DNA of 64,000 nucleotides from Actinomycetospora callitridis (GCF_028737265.1 NZ_JAQZAK010000013.1:105466-169465); one strand, 5' to 3'; shown: positions 1 through 8,620, counted from the first letter of the stretch. The notes: generated by a model from the sequence alone, not told the origin. Translations and numbers: made by a program.

Positions 1-212
1 ACCGGGTGCCGGCGCTGGGCGACCCGGAGACGGCGCGGCTGGCGCTCGCGGGCTACGTCGACTCCTACACCGGGGGCGAGACCCCGGTGGGGATCTCCCC
101 GCAGCGCTGGCGGCAGACCTACGACGAGATCACGGGCATCGGCCAGCTGCCCCCGGGCCTGGACCCGGCGCAGTGGCTGGACACCGGGATCCCGCCGGCC
201 GGGACCTCCTGA
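1..212 (+). CDS. C-terminal end of ABC importer substrate-binding protein (partial)
   Basis: The 5' end lies outside the window; about 70 residues remain, ending in a TGA at 210-212. The tail (YDEITGIGQLPPGLDPAQWLDT) resembles the C-termini of SsuA/TauA/ThiY-type periplasmic-binding lipoproteins, which usually end with a 'yldtsll' type helix. The assignment rests mainly on context: the next two genes are a NitT/TauT-type ATPase and permease on the same strand, so this should be the solute-binding component of the same importer. The ligand (sulfonate, nitrate, pyrimidine precursor or an aromatic acid) cannot be told from this fragment. Confidence 0.6.
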   Translation, partial: RVPALGDPETARLALAGYVDSYTGGETPVGISPQRWRQTYDEITGIGQLPPGLDPAQWLDTGIPPAGTS

Positions 213-249
213 GGCCGGGACCGTGAGCACCGCGAGGACAGGAGCAACC

Positions 250-1095
250 ATGACCCAGCAGACCGTGGTCCGGCGGTCGGAGCCCTTTCCGGTGGCACAC
301 CCCGATCCGGGGCGGGCGGTCGGCCTGCGCGTCGCGGGCGTCGACAAGGTCTATCCGACCCGCAGCGGGGAGGTGCACGCCCTCTCGGGGATCGACCTCG
401 ACGTCGCCGCCGGGGAGTTCGTCTCCCTGGTCGGGCGGTCGGGGTGCGGGAAGACGACCCTGCTGCGGGTGCTCTCGGGGCTGCTCGCGCCCACCACGGG
501 CACGGTCGAGGCCGGGGGGCGCTCCGCGTGGGTGGGTGGTCGGCGCGACGACGCCGTGTTCGCCGAGTTCGGCCTGGTCTTCCAGGAGGCCAACCTGTTC
601 CCCTGGTTCACCGTCGTCGACAACGTCGCCCTGCCGCTCAAGCTGCGCGGGGTGTCCCGCGGCGAGCGCCGGGCCCGCGCGATCGAGCTGTGCGCGACGG
701 TCGGCCTGACCGGCTTCGAGGACTCCTATCCGCGGGAGCTCTCGGGCGGCATGCGCCAGCGCGCGGCGATCGCCCGGGCCCTGGCCTGCGACCCCTCGGT
801 CCTGCTCATGGACGAGCCGTTCGGCGCGCTCGACGCAATGACCCGGGACCGGATGAACCTCGAGCTGCAGCAGATCCACGCGGTCTCCGGGGCGACGGTG
901 GTGTTCGTGACGCACTCCATCTCGGAGGCCGTCTTCCTCGCGGACCGCGTGGTGCTGCTGACGCCGCGGCCCGGGCGCATCCGTTCGATCACCCCGGTGG
1001 ACCTGCCCCGTCCCCGGGAGGCCGAGGTCGAGGCGACCGCCGGGTTCGGCGAGCTCGTCGTCGCCCTGCGCCGCGAACTGGACCAGGAGGACTGA
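250..1095 (+). CDS. ABC transporter ATP-binding protein, NitT/TauT (SsuB-like) family
   Basis: This is the cytoplasmic ATPase that would energise the adjacent permease. Visible motifs are Walker A GRSGCGKTT (about residues 62-70), Q-loop region VFQEANLFPWFTV, signature LSGGMRQR (about 164-171), Walker B LLMDEPFGALD and H-loop VTHSISEA. The 281-residue length is normal for SsuB/TauB/NrtD proteins. I chose the ATG at 250 because AGGACAGGAG sits just upstream; an in-frame GTG at 223 would add nine residues. It is followed within 4 nt by the permease gene, so the two are an operon. Substrate unknown. Confidence 0.93.
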   Translation: MTQQTVVRRSEPFPVAHPDPGRAVGLRVAGVDKVYPTRSGEVHALSGIDLDVAAGEFVSLVGRSGCGKTTLLRVLSGLLAPTTGTVEAGGRSAWVGGRRDDAVFAEFGLVFQEANLFPWFTVVDNVALPLKLRGVSRGERRARAIELCATVGLTGFEDSYPRELSGGMRQRAAIARALACDPSVLLMDEPFGALDAMTRDRMNLELQQIHAVSGATVVFVTHSISEAVFLADRVVLLTPRPGRIRSITPVDLPRPREAEVEATAGFGELVVALRRELDQED

Positions 1096-1098
1096 GCC

Positions 1099-1941
1099 GT
1101 GACGACCATCGAGAGCAGGACCGACGGCGCGGTGACGGCGGCCGAGCCGACGGGCGAGACGGAGTCGCCCTGGATGCGGCGGCTCCCCTGGGTCTCGGGG
1201 CCGATCATGCTGCTCGCCCTCCTCGGGGTCTGGCAGTTCACGGTCTCCGTCGTCGGGGTCTCGGAGTTCATCCTCCCCTCGCCGGCCGCCGTCGCGGGGG
1301 CGCTGGGCGAGCTGCTCGCGGGCGACGACATCTGGGGCCACATCGGCATCACGCTGCTGGAGGTGGTCGCCGGGTTCGGCATCGCCCTGCTGGTGGGGGT
1401 GGCCGTCGGGGCGGTGCTCGGCCGTGTCGCCTGGTTGCAGCGGGCGGTGCAGCCGGCGCTGGTCGCCCTGCAGGTCGTGCCGAAGGTCGCCTTCGTGCCG
1501 ATCTTCGTCATCTGGTTCGGCTTCGGGCCGACCTCGAAGATCGTCATGGCCGCCCTGCTCGCGTTCTTCCCGATCATGCTCAACGTGATGTTGGGCGTGC
1601 GCTCGGTCGACAGCGGTCACCGGGACGTCATGCGCGGGCTCGGCGCCGGACGCTGGGCGACGTTCCGCAACATGGAGCTCCCGACGACGCTGCCCTACGT
1701 GTTCGCCGGGGCCGAGGTCGCCATCGTGTTCTCGGTGATCGGCGCGATCGTGGGGGAGTACCTCGGCGGCAGCGAGGGCCTCGGCTACCTCGTCGTGTCG
1801 AGCCTCAACGCCCTCGACGCGCCACGGCTGTTCGCGGTGATCGTGCTGCTCGCCGTGATCGGGTCCCTGCTCTACGTCGCGGTCACGACGGTCAAGAAGC
1901 TCGTGATCCCGTGGCACGACTCCGTGCGCACGGGCGTCTAG
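1099..1941 (+). CDS. ABC transporter permease, NitT/TauT (SsuC-like) family
   Basis: A 280-residue integral membrane protein with about six hydrophobic segments. It carries the BPD_transp_1 EAA-type loop (around MRGLGAGRWATFRNMELPTTLPYVFAG) that docks onto the ATPase. The segment PKVAFVPIFVIWFGFGPTSKI is typical of SsuC/TauC permeases. The GTG start follows the ATPase stop by 3 nt, so it is translationally linked. The 3' end overlaps the converging hydrolase gene by 4 bp. With the binding-protein remnant upstream it completes a SsuABC-like importer; the transported compound is not determined. Confidence 0.93.
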   Translation: MTTIESRTDGAVTAAEPTGETESPWMRRLPWVSGPIMLLALLGVWQFTVSVVGVSEFILPSPAAVAGALGELLAGDDIWGHIGITLLEVVAGFGIALLVGVAVGAVLGRVAWLQRAVQPALVALQVVPKVAFVPIFVIWFGFGPTSKIVMAALLAFFPIMLNVMLGVRSVDSGHRDVMRGLGAGRWATFRNMELPTTLPYVFAGAEVAIVFSVIGAIVGEYLGGSEGLGYLVVSSLNALDAPRLFAVIVLLAVIGSLLYVAVTTVKKLVIPWHDSVRTGV

Positions 1942-3146
1942 CGTCCGGCGAGGACGCCGTCGAGCCAGCGGTACAGGCGCTGGTGGAACACCGCGCGGCC
2001 GGTCATCTCGCAGTGCCCGGTGACGTCGTCGTCGTGGCCGAACTCGACGAACTCGGTGGGGCAGGTGAGGTGGTCGGCGAGCTTCTGGGCGTCCGCGCTG
2101 ATGTCGTCGCCTGCGGTGCGGCAGACGAAGGTCGGGCAGCGCACGAGGTGCTCGCGGCCCTTCATCGAGTACTCCCGCGCGAGCTCGACGTAGGCCATCG
2201 GGTCCTCGACGCCGTGCACCCAGAGGTTGCGCCGCAGCGCCCACCCCGCCGACGGCTTCTTCATCGTCGACTCGAGGGCCTTCTCCAGCACCGACAGCAT
2301 GAGGCGGTTGCCGTCAGGGAGCTGGTGGGCGAGCACGCCGGGCATGCGGGCGATGACGGTGTCGTAGAGGTCGTAGGGCCCGGAGTCGGCGACGCAGGCG
2401 GCGAGGCGGTGCTCGCCGCCTGCCGCCCGCGGCGCGGTGTAGCCGCCGAAGCTCCAACCGATGAGCACGAGCCGCTCGGCGTCCACCTCGGGGCGGGCCA
2501 CCGCGACGTCGACCACCGGCGAGACGACGTTCTCCCAGTCCGGGCGGAACGGGATCCCCTGGTCGAGGATCACCGAGCCCTGCCCGGGCCCGTCGAAGGC
2601 GAGGACGTGGTAGCCGCGCTCGAGCGCCGCGACCGCGTTGGCGAAGTAGAGCTCCTCGACGGTGCCGTCGTAGCCGTTGGTGAGGATGACGGTCGGGCGG
2701 GGCGTGTCGTCCGCCGCGTCCCCGGCGCGGAAGAAGTAGCCGGGCAGTGTGGTGTCCTCGTAGGGGATCGCGAGGATCTCGGGCGGCGCGTCCAGCAGCG
2801 CCGCACCTGCCCGGAAGGTCTCCGTCTGCTTGTGGGAGCTGCTGCGCAGCCGGTCGTCGACGGGCGTGCCCATGAGGAACAGCCCGGCCGTGCGGTAGTA
2901 GTTCGAGGCGCGCAGGTAGGCGTCCCGTGCGCTCACGGAGTCGCCGGCCGCCGCGCTCGCCACCGCGGCCTGCTCCACGCGTTCGGCGGTGGCGAGCCAC
3001 TCGCGGTACCAGAGCTCGCCGTCGGTCGTCGTGATCCGCCGGGCGGTCTCCACGCACTCGCCGATCTCCGCCCCGCCCGAGCGGGTGTACGCGAGAGCGC
3101 GGACGAACTGGGCGTCGAAGAGGTCGTCGTGCAGGACCAGGGTCAC
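1938..3146 (-). CDS. Alpha/beta hydrolase, FrsA/DHPON-hydrolase-like
   Basis: A 402-residue cytosolic hydrolase. An N-terminal helical cap (about residues 1-130) precedes the alpha/beta core. The nucleophile elbow is GWSFGG (Ser near residue 231), the acid is probably in CRTAGDDIS, and the histidine in GHCEMTGR near the C-terminus. The cap plus the TNGYDGTVEELYF segment resembles 2,6-dihydroxypseudooxynicotine hydrolase and related C-C bond hydrolases or esterases that act on polyketide-like and aromatic breakdown products. It is monocistronic and converges on the ABC permease. A long inverted repeat lies just upstream of its start (see 3257-3344). Confidence 0.8.
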   Translation of the reverse strand: MTLVLHDDLFDAQFVRALAYTRSGGAEIGECVETARRITTTDGELWYREWLATAERVEQAAVASAAAGDSVSARDAYLRASNYYRTAGLFLMGTPVDDRLRSSSHKQTETFRAGAALLDAPPEILAIPYEDTTLPGYFFRAGDAADDTPRPTVILTNGYDGTVEELYFANAVAALERGYHVLAFDGPGQGSVILDQGIPFRPDWENVVSPVVDVAVARPEVDAERLVLIGWSFGGYTAPRAAGGEHRLAACVADSGPYDLYDTVIARMPGVLAHQLPDGNRLMLSVLEKALESTMKKPSAGWALRRNLWVHGVEDPMAYVELAREYSMKGREHLVRCPTFVCRTAGDDISADAQKLADHLTCPTEFVEFGHDDDVTGHCEMTGRAVFHQRLYRWLDGVLAGR

Positions 3147-3256
3147 CGGCGGTCTCCGTCTCGCGTGGGCGGGATGTGACCGGTCACCGTAGTCCGAACG
3201 GCCCAGTTCCGGATCTCGAACGCCTCCCTGCGGCGGTTCTGGATCGACTGGCTGGA

Positions 3257-3344
3257 GCTCTCCCGTTCGATCTCTCCGGAGTGTCGTGAGGGTTGGGCGG
3301 CCCGATCACTCCGACAGCACTGTCGGGAGATCGAACTGGAGAGC
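3257..3344. promoter_or_regulatory. Long inverted repeat upstream of the hydrolase gene
   Basis: Two 18-bp arms (3257-3274 and 3327-3344) are complementary at 17 of 18 positions; the left arm is GCTCTCCCGTTCGATCTC. They enclose a smaller perfect palindrome, CCGACAG-CA-CTGTCGG, at 3311-3326. The region lies 110-200 bp upstream of the hydrolase start and just past the stop of the neighbouring MFS gene. It could be a double operator for the hydrolase or a bidirectional terminator; no run of T follows, which slightly favours an operator or structured leader. The rest of the 3147-3397 intergenic region shows nothing else recognisable. Confidence 0.5.
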
Positions 3345-3397
3345 ACGGACGACCAGGCAGCGCCGCCGCCGCGCCGCCCGACCGTGTCCGAACGCGC

Positions 3398-4714
3398 TCA
3401 GCGGGTCACGGCGTCGGACGTGGTGGCCCCCGGATCGTCGGCGAGGTCGTCGGACGACGTCTCCCGCAGCGAGACCGTGCAGACGATCGTGAGCAGGCAG
3501 CACGCCGCGAGGATGATCGCGACGGTGACGGATCCGCCGCCGCCGGCGAGCACCGAGGCGAAGACGACGGGCGCGATGCCCGCGCCGATCCCGGCGATCT
3601 GGTAGCCGAGCGACGCGCCGGTGTAGCGGGACCGGGTGGAGAAGAGCTCGGCGTAGAGCGCGGCGAGCGGCCCGTACATCGCGGGGTGCAGGACGCCCTG
3701 GCCGATGACCACCGCGAGGGTCAGCAGCAGCACCGCCCCGCTGTCGATCATCGGGAAGAGCAGGAAGGCGAACAGCCCCGTCGCGGCGGCACCGGCCAGC
3801 ACCACCGGTCGCCGGCCGACGCGGTCGGACAGGGCCGAGAAGCCGATGATCCCGAAGATCGCGACCACCGAGCTGAGGGTGAGCGCGTTGAGCACGGTGG
3901 GGCGGGGGAAGCCCGCCTGCACGGCGTAGGAGATGACGAACGTCGTGAGCGTGCCCTGGACGGCGAACGCGGCGAACCCGACGCCGATGGAGAGCAGGAG
4001 GTTGCGCGGGTGGTGGCGCAGGACGTCCATCAGCGGCGGCGACGCCGGCTTCACCCGCGCGGCGTCCTCGAACACGGGGGTCTCCGCGACGCGGAGGCGG
4101 ACGAACAGGCCGACGCCGAGCAGCACGACGCTGAGCAGAAATGGGATGCGCCAGCCCCAGACGAGGAACGCCGCCTCGCCGGTGAAGGACGCCGAGGCCG
4201 CCAGCACGAGGCTGGAGAGCACCAGGCCACTGGGCGCGCCCGCGTTGGTGAAGCTGGCCCAGAGGCCGCGGCGTGAGGTGGCGTGCTCGGCGGACATCAG
4301 GACCGCGCCGCCCCACTCGCCCCCGATCGCGATGCCCTGCACAACGCGCAGGAGCACCAGCAGGATCGGGGCCCAGACCCCGATCTGGGCGTAGGTGGGC
4401 AGGAGGCCGATCAGGGTGCTGCCCACGCCCATGATGCTCATGCTCAGCACGAGCATCTTCTTGCGGCCGATCCGGTCGCCGAAGTGACCGAAGATGATGC
4501 CGCCCAGCGGCCGGGCGATGTAGCCGGTGGCGAGGGTGCCGAAGCTCGCGACCGTGCCCACCAGCGGGTCGAGGTTCGAGAAGAAGACCTTGTTGAACAC
4601 GAGCGCCGAAGCCGTCGCGTAGAGCAGGAAGTCGTAGTACTCGATGACGCTACCGAGGTAGCTCGACAGCACGGCTCGGCGGAGCTGTGGCCCCGATCGG
4701 TGGGTCTGAGTCAT
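3398..4714 (-). CDS. MFS transporter, metabolite:H+ symporter (MHS) family
   Basis: A 438-residue, 12-helix carrier of the MHS family (ShiA, KgtP, ProP, PcaT relatives). Family signatures are IEYYDFLLYATAS in TM1, the GHFGDRIGRKKML loop between TM2 and TM3, GGEWGGAVL in TM5 and WGWRIPFLLS in TM6. These carriers import carboxylates, shikimate, osmolytes or aromatic acids. The start at 4714 (MTQTHRSG) is preferred; an upstream in-frame start would run into the regulator's operator region. It is divergent from the MarR gene, with two related palindromic boxes between them, so MarR repression is likely. Confidence 0.9.
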   Translation of the reverse strand: MTQTHRSGPQLRRAVLSSYLGSVIEYYDFLLYATASALVFNKVFFSNLDPLVGTVASFGTLATGYIARPLGGIIFGHFGDRIGRKKMLVLSMSIMGVGSTLIGLLPTYAQIGVWAPILLVLLRVVQGIAIGGEWGGAVLMSAEHATSRRGLWASFTNAGAPSGLVLSSLVLAASASFTGEAAFLVWGWRIPFLLSVVLLGVGLFVRLRVAETPVFEDAARVKPASPPLMDVLRHHPRNLLLSIGVGFAAFAVQGTLTTFVISYAVQAGFPRPTVLNALTLSSVVAIFGIIGFSALSDRVGRRPVVLAGAAATGLFAFLLFPMIDSGAVLLLTLAVVIGQGVLHPAMYGPLAALYAELFSTRSRYTGASLGYQIAGIGAGIAPVVFASVLAGGGGSVTVAIILAACCLLTIVCTVSLRETSSDDLADDPGATTSDAVTR

Positions 4715-4764
4715 GGCGGGTGCCCTGTCTGCTCGTGGCGGGAGACGGCCGCAGGACCGGCGGA

Positions 4765-4783
4765 GTATCAAGGAACTTGACGT
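4765..4783. promoter_or_regulatory. Candidate MarR operator, box 1
   Basis: The imperfect palindrome TATCAA-GGAAC-TTGACG shares the core TCAA-N5-TTGA with box 2, 55 bp away centre to centre. It lies 51 bp upstream of the MFS start and would sit over its promoter. Binding by the neighbouring MarR protein is inferred from position and symmetry only. Confidence 0.5.
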
Positions 4784-4819
4784 TAGAGAGCGCCTCCGGA
4801 GTGGTCAAGGCCACGTCCT

Positions 4820-4838
4820 ATATCAAGTCTGTTGATAT
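4820..4838. promoter_or_regulatory. Candidate MarR operator, box 2
   Basis: A perfect palindrome, ATATCAA-GTCTG-TTGATAT, in a GC-rich background where AT-rich symmetry stands out. Its last two bases overlap the possible ATG at 4837 of the marR gene, so a protein bound here would block marR transcription or translation directly. The 7+5+7 layout is typical of MarR dimer sites. Confidence 0.7.
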
Positions 4839-5337
4839 GCTGCCGGACGTGAGCGAACCCGCGACCCGGACCGCCGTTGCCGGCGGTCAGCGCCTGACGT
4901 ACCTGGTCAAGCGCCTGGAGATGGCCGAGCGGTCGCGGATGGAGGAGGTCCTGGGGCCGCTCGGGATGTCGCTGCAGCAGTACACGGCGCTGTCGCTGCT
5001 CGAGCGCCGGGGCGGGCTGTCGTCGGCGCAGCTCGCACGGCGCCACTACGTCACCCCGCAGGCGATGCACCTGCTCGTGACGGCGATGGAGCGCGACGGC
5101 CTCATCGAACGTCGCGTCGACGGGGAGAACCGGCGGATCCTGCGGGCCTGGCTCACCGAGCGGGGCGAGGAGGCCCTCGTCGCGTGCCACCGGGCCGTGG
5201 ACGACGTCGAGGGGCGCATGATCGCCGCGCTCGGTGACGACGAGGCCACGTCCTTCGCCCGGGCGCTCGAGCGGTGCCTCGCTGCGCTCGCGGAGCCCCG
5301 CGAGGGGCGCATCCCGCCCGCCGCGACCCCGTCCTGA
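4837..5337 (+). CDS. MarR family transcriptional regulator
   Basis: A winged-helix dimeric repressor of 166 residues. The recognition region is LSSAQLARRHYVTPQAMHLLVTAMERDGLIERR, followed by the wing DGENRRILRAWLTERG, the usual MarR DNA-binding core. MarR proteins typically release DNA on binding phenolic or aromatic ligands, which fits the flanking MHS carrier and amidohydrolase. The start is uncertain: ATG 4837 overlaps the palindromic operator, while GTG 4849 would leave the operator in a short leader; neither has a strong ribosome binding site, so a leaderless mRNA is possible. It probably controls itself, the divergent carrier and the amidohydrolase 50 bp downstream. Confidence 0.88.
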   Translation: MLPDVSEPATRTAVAGGQRLTYLVKRLEMAERSRMEEVLGPLGMSLQQYTALSLLERRGGLSSAQLARRHYVTPQAMHLLVTAMERDGLIERRVDGENRRILRAWLTERGEEALVACHRAVDDVEGRMIAALGDDEATSFARALERCLAALAEPREGRIPPAATPS

Positions 5338-5388
5338 CCGCCCTGCCGGCCGCCGCGGCCGGCACCGACCACCCGTGAGGACACCCTG

Positions 5389-6270
5389 ATGGACCTCGAC
5401 CAGCTGGACGCCATCGACGTGCACGTCCACGTCGAGCAGGACAGCCACGGCTGCTTCTCCGTCGACCAGGAGCTGCTCGACGCGTCGGCGAAGTACTTCC
5501 GGGCCGACCAGGACCGCACGCCGACCGTGGCCGACATCGCCGAGCACTACCGCGCCCGGCGCACCGCCGCGGTCGTGTTCACCGTCGACGCGCCCGCCGG
5601 CACCGGACACCCGCCGCTGTCCAGCGAGGAGATCGCCGACCAGGCCGCCGAGCACCCCGACGTGCTCATCCCGTTCGGCTCCGTGGACCCGCACGCGGGC
5701 AAGGCCGCGGTGGCGCGGGCCCGGCGCCTCGTCGACGAGCACGGGGTGCGCGGCTTCAAGTTCCACCCCAGCCTGCAGGCGTTCGAGCCGAACGACGTGC
5801 GCTTCTACCCCCTCTACGACGCGATCCAGGAGCTCGGCGTCCCCGCGCTCTTCCACACCGGGCAGACCGGGATCGGCGCGGGCCTGCCCGGCGGACGGGG
5901 CATCAAGCTGCGCTACTCCGACCCGATGCTGATCGACGACGTCGCCGCCGACTTCCCGTACCTGACGATCGTGCTCGCGCACCCCTCGGTGCCGTGGCAG
6001 GACGAGGCCATCTCGATCGCCACGCACAAGCCCAACGTCTACATCGACCTCTCCGGCTGGTCGCCGAAGTACTTCCCGCCGCAGCTGGTGAAGGCGGCCA
6101 ACTCGCTGCTGAAGCGCAAGGTGCTGTTCGGCTCCGACTTCCCCGTCCTCACCCCCGACCGGTGGCAGGCCGACTTCGCGAAGCTCGAGATCAAGGACGA
6201 GGTGCGGCCGCTGATCCTCAAGGAGAACGCGACGCGGATGCTCGGCCTGGAGGGCTCGGCCTCGTCCTGA
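5389..6270 (+). CDS. Amidohydrolase-2 family metal-dependent hydrolase/decarboxylase
   Basis: A 293-residue TIM-barrel enzyme of the amidohydrolase-2 family, which includes ACMS decarboxylase, gamma-resorcylate decarboxylase and 4-oxalomesaconate hydratase-like enzymes. Metal-ligand motifs are IDVHVHV near the N-terminus, ALFHTGQ and LAHPS in the middle, and FGSDFP near residue 248. A GTGAGGACACCCTG leader puts a ribosome binding site ahead of the ATG. It follows marR by 51 bp on the same strand and precedes a converging MHS carrier. A role in decarboxylation or hydrolysis of an aromatic acid or its ring-cleavage product is inferred from family and context; the substrate is open. Confidence 0.8.
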   Translation: MDLDQLDAIDVHVHVEQDSHGCFSVDQELLDASAKYFRADQDRTPTVADIAEHYRARRTAAVVFTVDAPAGTGHPPLSSEEIADQAAEHPDVLIPFGSVDPHAGKAAVARARRLVDEHGVRGFKFHPSLQAFEPNDVRFYPLYDAIQELGVPALFHTGQTGIGAGLPGGRGIKLRYSDPMLIDDVAADFPYLTIVLAHPSVPWQDEAISIATHKPNVYIDLSGWSPKYFPPQLVKAANSLLKRKVLFGSDFPVLTPDRWQADFAKLEIKDEVRPLILKENATRMLGLEGSASS

Positions 6271-6315
6271 CCTGCTCTCGCCGACGTGACGCGCGGAGGC
6301 GCGCCGGCCGGGAGC

Positions 6316-7632
6316 TCAGACGCCGGCCCTCGCGGTGGCGGGAGCGCGGGCGATCAGCCGGGACGCGGCGATCGCTCCGACACCGGTCAGCAGGGTGATG
6401 ATCACGAGGTAGCCCGACGCCCCGACGATCCCCAGGGGCGAGGCCAGCAGCAGCGTGACGATGATCGGGGCGAGCGCACCGCCGACGATCGACCCGAGCT
6501 GGTAGCCCACCGAGGCGCCGCTGTAGCGAATCGCGACGGGGTAGCACTCCGCGGCCAGGGCCCCGGACGGTCCCCACATCGGGGCCGACGCCCAGCGCGC
6601 ACCGGCCACCGCGACGGCGATGAGGATCAACGACCCGCTCGCGAGCAGCGGCAGGAACGCGGCGGCGACGACCGCGGTGGCCAGGGCGCCGAAGAGGATC
6701 GTGCGGCCGTGCCCCCACCGGTCGGACGCGGCGGAGAACCACAGGATGATCGGCACCTCGATCACGGCGACGACCAGGACGATGCCGATGAGCGCGGCCC
6801 GCGGCAGCCCGAGCGAGCTGGTGCCGTACTGGATGGAGTACGTGGCGGCCATGTACCCGATGCCGGTGATCCCGGTGAACATCGCGATCCCGCAGAGCAC
6901 CTGCGGGAAGTGGTGGCGCAGCACCGACCCCAGCGGCAGGGCCATCGACCCGGACTTCTTGACCGCGACGAACTCCGAGCTCTCCTCGATGCGCAGCCGC
7001 ACGTAGAGCCCGACGCCGACGAGCAGCGCGCTGAGCAGGAACGGGATGCGCCAGCCCCAGGAGCCGAAGGCCTCGGTGGACATCGAGGCGGCCAGCACGA
7101 GGAACATCGCGTTCGAGGCGATCAGGCCGATCGGCACCCCGAGCTGGGGGAAGCTGCCGTAGAAGCCACGCTTGGACTCGGGCGCGTGCTCCACCGAGAT
7201 GAGCACCGCGCCGCCCCACTCGCCGCCCACGGCGAAGCCCTGCACGAGACGCAGCACCACGAGCAGGATCGGGGCGAGCGCGCCGATCGTCGCGTAGGTG
7301 GGCAGGACACCGATGAGCGTGGTGGCCACACCCATCGTCACCAGCGTCGTGACGAGTGTGGCCTTGCGGCCGATCCGGTCGCCGAGGTGACCGAAGACCA
7401 CGCCGCCGATCGGGCGGGCGAGGAACCCGACGGCGAACGTCGCGAAAGCCGCGAGCGTGCCGGTCAGCGACGAGACGTTCGGGAAGAACTGCGGCGCGAA
7501 CACCGTGACGGCGGCGAGGCCGTAGATGTAGAAGTCGTACCACTCGATGGACGTGCCCACGAGGCTCGCGAAGGCGACCTTGCGGACCTCGCGCCCCGAG
7601 GGTGGTGCGGCGTCGGGCGGGGTGGTGGTCAC
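6316..7632 (-). CDS. MFS transporter, metabolite:H+ symporter (MHS) family
   Basis: A second MHS-type importer of 438 residues, the same length as the one at 3398-4714. It has IEWYDFYIYGLAA in TM1, FGHLGDRIGRKATL in the TM2-3 loop, VGGEWGGAVL in TM5 and WGWRIPFLLSALL in TM6. The GTG at 7632 is chosen because CCGAGGAGGG lies immediately upstream on the minus strand; an in-frame ATG at 7650 lacks a ribosome binding site. It lies 82 bp downstream of the iclR gene and is co-directional with it, so it may be the uptake arm of the IclR-controlled aromatic demethylation cassette. Substrate inferred, not shown. Confidence 0.9.
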   Translation of the reverse strand: MTTTPPDAAPPSGREVRKVAFASLVGTSIEWYDFYIYGLAAVTVFAPQFFPNVSSLTGTLAAFATFAVGFLARPIGGVVFGHLGDRIGRKATLVTTLVTMGVATTLIGVLPTYATIGALAPILLVVLRLVQGFAVGGEWGGAVLISVEHAPESKRGFYGSFPQLGVPIGLIASNAMFLVLAASMSTEAFGSWGWRIPFLLSALLVGVGLYVRLRIEESSEFVAVKKSGSMALPLGSVLRHHFPQVLCGIAMFTGITGIGYMAATYSIQYGTSSLGLPRAALIGIVLVVAVIEVPIILWFSAASDRWGHGRTILFGALATAVVAAAFLPLLASGSLILIAVAVAGARWASAPMWGPSGALAAECYPVAIRYSGASVGYQLGSIVGGALAPIIVTLLLASPLGIVGASGYLVIITLLTGVGAIAASRLIARAPATARAGV

Positions 7633-7714
7633 GGGGCCCTCCTCGGGCATCGGGAGCGGGCGGGCATCAGGTGTCGGAATCGGGCGGGGGATCAGGCGGG
7701 GGATCGGGAGGGGA

Positions 7715-8554
7715 TCAGGCGGGCAGGCGCGCGGGCCGGCGACCCGGGCGGGCGGCGAGGGCGTGCGAGACGCCGCTCGCGCTGGTGCGCACCAGCGGCG
7801 CGAGCACCGACACCGGCGGCGTGCCCCGGTGCGCGACCACCGACAGGGCGGCGACGACCTCGCCGGAGGCGTCCCGGATCGGTGCGGCGACGGAGACGGC
7901 GTCCGCGGTGACCTGCCGGTCGCTGACGGCGTAGCCGCGCTCGCGGACCGCGGCGAGCGCCTCACGGATGCGCACCGGGTCGGAGAGCGTCCACGGCGTG
8001 TGGCGCGGGAACGGCCCGGCGAGCACCCGCTCGACGACGTCGGCCGGCGCATGGGCGAGCAGCACCAGGCCCACGCCGGTGGCGGTGAGCGCGAACCGGC
8101 CGCCGACCCGGGTGAGCACCCCGACCGCGCGGGTGCCGGCGAGCCGCTCGACGTAGACGACCTCGTCCTCCTCGCGGACCGCCAGCTGCACGTTCTCGCG
8201 GGTCACCTGGCAGAGGTCCTCGAGGTAGGGCAGGGCGCGCTCGCGCAGCCCGGGCCCGCGCGGCGCGAGTGCGCCGACCTCCCAGAGCCGTAGGCCGATC
8301 TGGTAGCGCCCGGCGCCGTTGCGCTCGACCGCGCCCCAGGCCTCGAGCTCGGCGACGAGCCGGTGGGCGGTGGACAGGGGTGTCTCGGCGCGGCGGGCGA
8401 GCTCGCTGAGCGTCATCGTCGGGCGGTCGTCGGAGAACGCGGCGAGCAGCCCGAGCGCGCGGGCCACCACCGGGCCGGTGCTCGCGCTCCGGGCGGCCGC
8501 CAGGGCCGTGGGAGGCGGCGCGGTGGCGGGCGGTGCCGGGTCGGTGACGTCCAT
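7715..8554 (-). CDS. IclR family transcriptional regulator
   Basis: A 279-residue regulator. After a proline/alanine-rich N-terminal tail, the winged HTH (MTLSELARRAETPLSTAHRLVAELEAWGAVER) is followed by the IclR effector-binding GAF-like domain, including VYVERLAGTRAVGVLTRVGG and the C-terminal YAVSDRQVTADAVSVAAPIRD. IclR members commonly control protocatechuate, 4-hydroxybenzoate or gentisate genes. Flanking genes are an MHS carrier and a P450/Rieske/reductase cassette. Matching palindromes upstream of this gene (8621-8641) and in the P450-Rieske divergent promoter (9891-9907) suggest it binds both. Confidence 0.92.
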   Translation of the reverse strand: MDVTDPAPPATAPPPTALAAARSASTGPVVARALGLLAAFSDDRPTMTLSELARRAETPLSTAHRLVAELEAWGAVERNGAGRYQIGLRLWEVGALAPRGPGLRERALPYLEDLCQVTRENVQLAVREEDEVVYVERLAGTRAVGVLTRVGGRFALTATGVGLVLLAHAPADVVERVLAGPFPRHTPWTLSDPVRIREALAAVRERGYAVSDRQVTADAVSVAAPIRDASGEVVAALSVVAHRGTPPVSVLAPLVRTSASGVSHALAARPGRRPARLPA

Positions 8555-8620
8555 GTCAACTCCGGGTGTGCTCGAGGGCGCGTCGGAGTCTGCGGGACGC
8601 TCTGTGATCGACCCAACACA

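Noticed and set aside
444..3179. A 911-codon plus-strand open frame over the ABC genes and hydrolase.
   Set aside because: It lies out of frame with the well-supported ABC genes and antisense to the hydrolase; the translation is Arg/Gly-rich and has no motif.
7660..7714. Repeated GGGATCAGGCGGG-like units between the MHS carrier and iclR.
   Set aside because: The copies are short and irregular in a G-rich tract without symmetry or clear function; probably slippage.
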